DNA of 64,000 nucleotides, from NCBI GenBank assembly GCA_936450465.1, contig OW388299.1, positions 43,969,548 through 44,033,547 of the forward strand. Reading direction: 5' to 3'. The translations under genes and the position numbers were made by a program. This document shows positions 43,901 to 49,900 of the stretch, piece by piece. The DNA comes from Gibbula magus. Lineage: Eukaryota > Mollusca > Gastropoda > Trochida > Trochidae. The notes below the pieces were generated by a model. The model was not told the DNA's origin. It worked only from the letters and a program-made list of their open reading frames with translations, and did not search any database. Within the stretch, counting starts at the first letter, position 1, and each line of letters starts with the position of its first letter.

Positions 43901-46900
43901 ACAAGAAAAAAGAATGTATATGCTAAATGAGAGATATATAAAAGATTTTTCATAGTTAGGTCTTCTATGATAGAGAGGGATAATGTTTTTCAAAATTTAA
44001 AAGCAAAGATATGAATATTGACATGAGTAATATATTACGTACATTTTGATAGTGAACACAGGTAATATTGTAACATTTGGGATCACAATGCCTGCAATCG
44101 GCACAAAAATTTTACCATTTCATATTTACAGAGGATATATGGCTTTTCTTGACTAATACCATGTTTATCTAATCGAGTGAGGTAGAAGGTTATATTTTCG
44201 CGCAGCTCTTCACAGGATGAGATAAATATGTTTTTTGTAAAAAATTGACGAATATTCTATTTATTATAAAATGATGTTATCCTTTTAATTATGTCCGAAA
44301 ATTGTTGTTTTCACGCTGAGCGGCCGCTAGGAACATCCTGTCACCACAGTAACACTGTGACGTCATAAACCAATTCGCTGCGTCAGACCATTGTTTTTGT
44401 GATGCAAATTATATCAGTCACTGGTCGCAGTGAAAATATATTAAAGTTATTTTCACTGTAGCTTGATAGTTTATTTCACTGATAAATCACGGTATTTCAT
44501 TGCTCGTCATATAATAAAGTGTAGTATTGCACCGAATAGTTAAGAGACAAGAAAGAAGAATGTATATGCTAATCAAGAGGTATACAAAAGACTTGTTTAT
44601 AGTAAAGTCTTAAATAATAGATAGTGTTAACATAGAGATAATGTTTTTCAAAATTTAAAAGCAAACATATAAATTTTGACATGAGTAATATATTACATCT
44701 ACATTGTATGCCATTTTAATAATGAACACATTACATGTAACATACCTGCAATCTGCACAAAAATATTACAATTGCATATAGCGTGATCCCAAATTTATTA
44801 CAATGAATCAAGAGTGATACAGCGACACCAATTGCTAGCCAATGTAAATTAAAATCCTTGATAATTTAACTTGTAAATCTGAAGATCTCTCGCTTCACTA
44901 TTCAATCTAAAATCTATCTTAGCCAATGTCAGCGGCTGATCCAGAGGGGGAATAGGGTTCATACAAGCATGTAAATTTGATGGACCCCCGATGTGAATCC
45001 CCACCACCACCCCAACTCCCTTTTAAAGGGACGGTAGCACATTTTTTGTAAATTTTATTTTTTGAAATTTCCCATTTATAATTTAGAGAATAACCAACTC
45101 GGTACGAGTGATTACGGGAAATATCCATGAGTCTAAATAATGTTCAGCAACGAGCTTTAGCGAGTGGCTCTGAACATTATTTAGACGAGTGGATATTTCC
45201 CGTAATCACTCGTACCGAGTTGGTTATTCTATATATTACTCATTATGCAATTAAATTGACCAAATTACGCTTGCTTATTACATTTTCATGTTGGGCGGCC
45301 GCTGTGAAGGACCCGTCGCCACAGTAACATTGTGACGTCATAAGATAATTCGTCGCGTCAGACCATTGTTTTATGACGTCATAGTCATTCTTTCTCCGGG
45401 TAACCGACCAATCAACGTTGAGAATCACTTGAAAGCACATGTGCAAATATCACAAAAATAATCACCTGTGTCTTCTCACCCGTATGGGTTATATGATACT
45501 TTATGTCATTTATATTTACTTTAGAGGGTAAAACATCTTATTACACAAACCAATTTTCCGTAGCGGTAAACACGGTGTTGCGTAGAAAGCAAATATTGCA
45601 CGGCGACCATTTTATTGTGAACACATTTTATTATTTCAAATGACAAAAACGATTCCCATGGCTTTACAGAACCATGTACACTCATTTTTTTAATTGATTT
45701 TCCGAAGAGGGAAGGGTGTTCTACTTTTGGTGACATTATTTTTCAAATACATTTCATCGATTTTTTTTCCCCCCAAAAAACGTGCTACTGCCCCTTTAAG
45801 TAAGTTAACCCCTTTTGATAATTCCTGGATCTGCCTGTGAATTTGAAAGAGAAGAGACTCTGCAAACCTTTGTAAATTCAAATCTTGGACATTTTAACTT
45901 GCAAATATGAAGTTCTCTCGCTTCACTATTCAATCTAAAGAAATACTCTTTGGGATGCCGTTCCACTTACAAATCTTAGCCCGAAGATCAATCTTAACCA
46001 ATGTGAAAGAGAAGGGTCTGGGACTAATCTTAGGAAAGGTCTGATGAGGTCAAACACTCATGAAATACGAAATGACAATTCTGGTTTTTCTACGATCAAC
46101 TCCATTGTTGATGACAAATTTATCCTCATATTGTAAGAAAGAACATGTTCAAATATTCAAGAGCTTATGGTACAATTCAGATCTGTTTTTTGTAACAAAA
46201 ATATCGAGAATATTGAGAAAGAAAAGACACAGCACTTCTAAAATGTGTAATGTACCTGATGTTTGGATTCTGTGAACTGAAAAAGTTTAAAAACATATTA
46301 GAAGCAAATAAAGATTTTAGTAGTTAGTTGATTAAATGTCAACAATGATATGTATTTCTACCTTGAAGACATGTCCATTTATTGGAAAATTAATTTTGAC
46401 AGTTGGTTGATTTTCTGAAGCAAGGTGCAACGAAATCAGAAAAGAACAAATGTATGAGAAAGATGTTATTAGTGAATAATGAACTGAGTATTCTTGCAAC
46501 CGTTGCGAGTTATGTTACAGATATTTACAGTTATTGCTGTAACGGTTGAGGAGTCGAGAAACCAGGGATATTAGCAACTTGTAACAGAGGTTGTGTGGAA
46601 AAGATATGACTTTAGCACTCCCTGTGTTGATAGAACTTTTACACTTGTATCTACAAACACAAAGCTATCTTAGGATAAGGGTTCTAACAAAGAGTTAAGA
46701 TCACTTTAGCCTAAAGGAGATTTGTGCAAGCGGACCCTAGTTTATATGAATTTGACACTTAGTACAACTAATAAGTAAATTGTTTTGCTTTGTACTGTAA
46801 CGCTGTAGGTACATTTCAAGCAAGGTAGATAATAGACAAACTGGGTTGGAGTTATCTCCCTTCCTCCTTTTTATCAACACATTGCACTTTGTTCAGATAA

Positions 46901-49900
46901 ATCAATTTCTAACAGCTGTTGCATGATTTATAAAGTTATTGCTATATTCATATCGATATTGTGACTATTTGCTATGTCTGATCATGTCGAATATGTATAT
47001 TTTTCAATGTTATGAAAATAAAAGAATATGTAGACTGTTTTCTTTTGATGAAATTGTTGAAGTTGAAAGTCATAATTTTCCGATACACACCTTAGGAAAA
47101 AATCATCCCCCCACCCCCTACCACTATCCTAAATACAAATTCATAAGAGGATTGTGTTGTATACAAGATACATGTATGACCTCAATACAGTCAAGCCGCG
47201 ATAATCCGGCCACCGATAATCCGAATCTCGCAGTTTCCGAACGGTAGGAAGATGTAACCAAACTAATCTCTTTAGTAGTCCTCAGTACTCAGTAATCCGA
47301 ACATTTCACTATCCGAACGTTTTTGATGAAAAACGGAAGCGTTCGGATTATCGAGGCCTCATTGTATTTCAATATGGTGATTAAAATTGATGCAGAATGT
47401 TTTATTATGATTTATTATTCATATCAGGGTTCGAAACCCCCATTCCCTTTGAGGTGAAGTGAGGTGATTTGGGGTTTAATTCAGTTATATCATGAAAGCC
47501 TGCAACACCATGAGGCTATGCACTGCAGGGAAGCCTGCAAGCACCAGTTGGGATAAGTGGGTGGTACTGAGCTGAAATTCAGTGAAGCATTGCACCCAAA
47601 CCTTACTGCATGTAGAACAGTTCTATATCGTAGAAAAAGTAGGCGAGCCCCTGGCGGGATTCGAACCACGGACCTCTTGATACAAATGGTTATCACACTT
47701 ATTACAGAGTTCCCTATGGATGTTTTTAGCTAGGTACCTGGAGAGCTTATTGCATAAATTATGCCTTGTCATATTAAATCAACTTACCTTGGCGGTGCCG
47801 GATGTTTTTGCGAGCTTGCTCTCAAGAAGTGTGACACGTTCGTTGGCCTCTCTTTCAAGTTCCTCGACTGTCTGTACAAGCACCTCATTCTGTTCGCTCA
47901 GATCATTTACATACGACTGCAGAATGCGAACACGTGTCTGTGGAAAAACACAAGTGAACCATTTTTGATTGAATATAATACATGAGAAAGTCATCAGGTA
48001 AAGGGGTCAAAGATAAATTTACAAATATGAGCTGCAGAGTCTATTGTGAGTCCCAGCAGACATAAGTGAGTACCTCAATAAGTAAACAAATACCAAAAAA
48101 ATAATTTTGGTCCAGGGGACTCGCAGCTTAAATTTGTATGAGTCCTTTCCAAATATTAGTATTATAACTTTATTATCCTCCATTTTGGAGAGCTTGTACA
48201 ATAAAGAGATTAGACAGTTTCATTAGAAATAGAGAGCAGGTCAAACTTCGTTCCATTAGTAGTGGGAAACAGCTTGTGTCCGTAGTACGTAGCACACATC
48301 TTGTACAGCAGTTAAAGGGGCAGTAGCATGATTTTTGCAAATTATATTTTTTCAAATTTCCTATTTATTATGATAGTTTGTGCCATTTAAATTTACTTTA
48401 GAGGGTAAAGCATCCTATAACACAAACCAATTGTCCGTAGTAGTGATAACGGTGTTGCTTATAAAGTAAAAATTGCATGGCAGCCATTTTATTGTGAATA
48501 CAATTTATTATTTTGAATGACAAAAACGATCCCCATTGCTTTACGGAACCATGTACACCCATTTTTAACTTGATTTTTCAAAGACAGAAGGGTGTTTTAT
48601 GATTTGTGAAATTATTTTTTAAATACATTTCATTGACTTATTTGAGCGAAAAAAAAACCTGCAACTGCCCCTTTAAAGTGAATTGCGAGCTGTCATATTT
48701 ACTCAATGAGAAGTTCGTATTGCAGGACAGAAGGGTTTGTATCACTGAAGGGGGCTTAGGGGTAAACATTGGACATCTGTAAGAAAGAGTCATTTAGACT
48801 GGTCCATTTCTGAGAGTAAGCATCATGCACCATCAGGGTATTTTCATGACTCCAACAATTACCTGATTACCACATGTTGCCTCATTTTATGCTGTACATA
48901 ACCAGCCCATACATTATTTAAGTCAAGCCATATTACCAGTGACCAAATGAGATGACCAATGAGCCAAATTTAAAATCATGACCTTTTTTATAGGCTGACA
49001 AATTGTTATATAATTTCTATTTAGTGATAAGTAACCAAACTTCGGCAAAATAATGGTAACACAATCAGGGAATTGAACAGTTGGAGCCATGAGGATACAA
49101 ATACTCTGATGGAGAGGACTAGTGAAAACTGAATCCTGCAAGTCAAATAAATCAACACTTTCATTGGAGAAGACAGGGCCGTGTTCAAGAGAGGTTTCAA
49201 AGTAATCGCACAATTAGCGATTACTTTTAAACCTCTCTTGAAGGTAAATGCTCAATGTAGCAAAGCGAAAGAACTTTGAGGTTTTGCACTGTATCGTTCA
49301 GGAGAGAATTAGCGCTACTTGAGCGTTACTTGAGTGCTACATTGAGCAATCAATGAGCGATTATAAGCGCTTGCTGTTATGGAACGGAGCCCAGAATTGA
49401 TACTTCACCCCTGCTATCTTAACATTGAGACCTTGCAGCTGGAAGAAGTGGAGTTTGAAGATCCACAGTTTTTCAGTAGAGTATTTTTGTTTATGAGAAG
49501 GAAATAAAGAGTGACATGTGGGCAAAGTGTTCTTAGAGGTTTTTTATTTCTAATTTTCTTTTGGTTCCACCCACATATTATGAAATTACTAAAACGTAAT
49601 AGGCCTATACATTCACAATTAACAGTGAACTGTCAAATCAACAACCAATAACATGGGGATTTTTTTTACAGACAACACGGTCAACTTTGCATTTGAATCA
49701 GTAGAAATGGAGATTTCTGGGATCTCCATTAACGACAGGAATCAGCCATCAATAAATAATTAATCAGATATTCTACATCTGGGAAAACAACAATGAGTTG
49801 TGTCTTGACTTGCATGCATGTATGATCTAGACTGTTATTATTATTATTATTATAGATCGACAGATATCAGTAAATAATAAACACATCGAACATAAGGAGG

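Larger units (their letters stand above)
24035..47787 (-). other. Intron 2 (23.7 kb), repeat-rich, hosts an alternative first exon
   Basis: Between exon 2 and exon 3. Apart from the coding segment at 39869-40045 I find no exon. Listed separately: SINEs, TIR elements, hairpin elements and the 140-bp array. Stretches with nothing recognisable: about 25320-26800, 28260-29400, 33880-34560, 34770-35260, 38550-39860, 41290-41820, 41950-42760 and 45860-47180. Of these, 38900-39860 is extremely AT-rich. The sizes suggest steady accumulation of non-autonomous elements. Confidence 0.7.
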
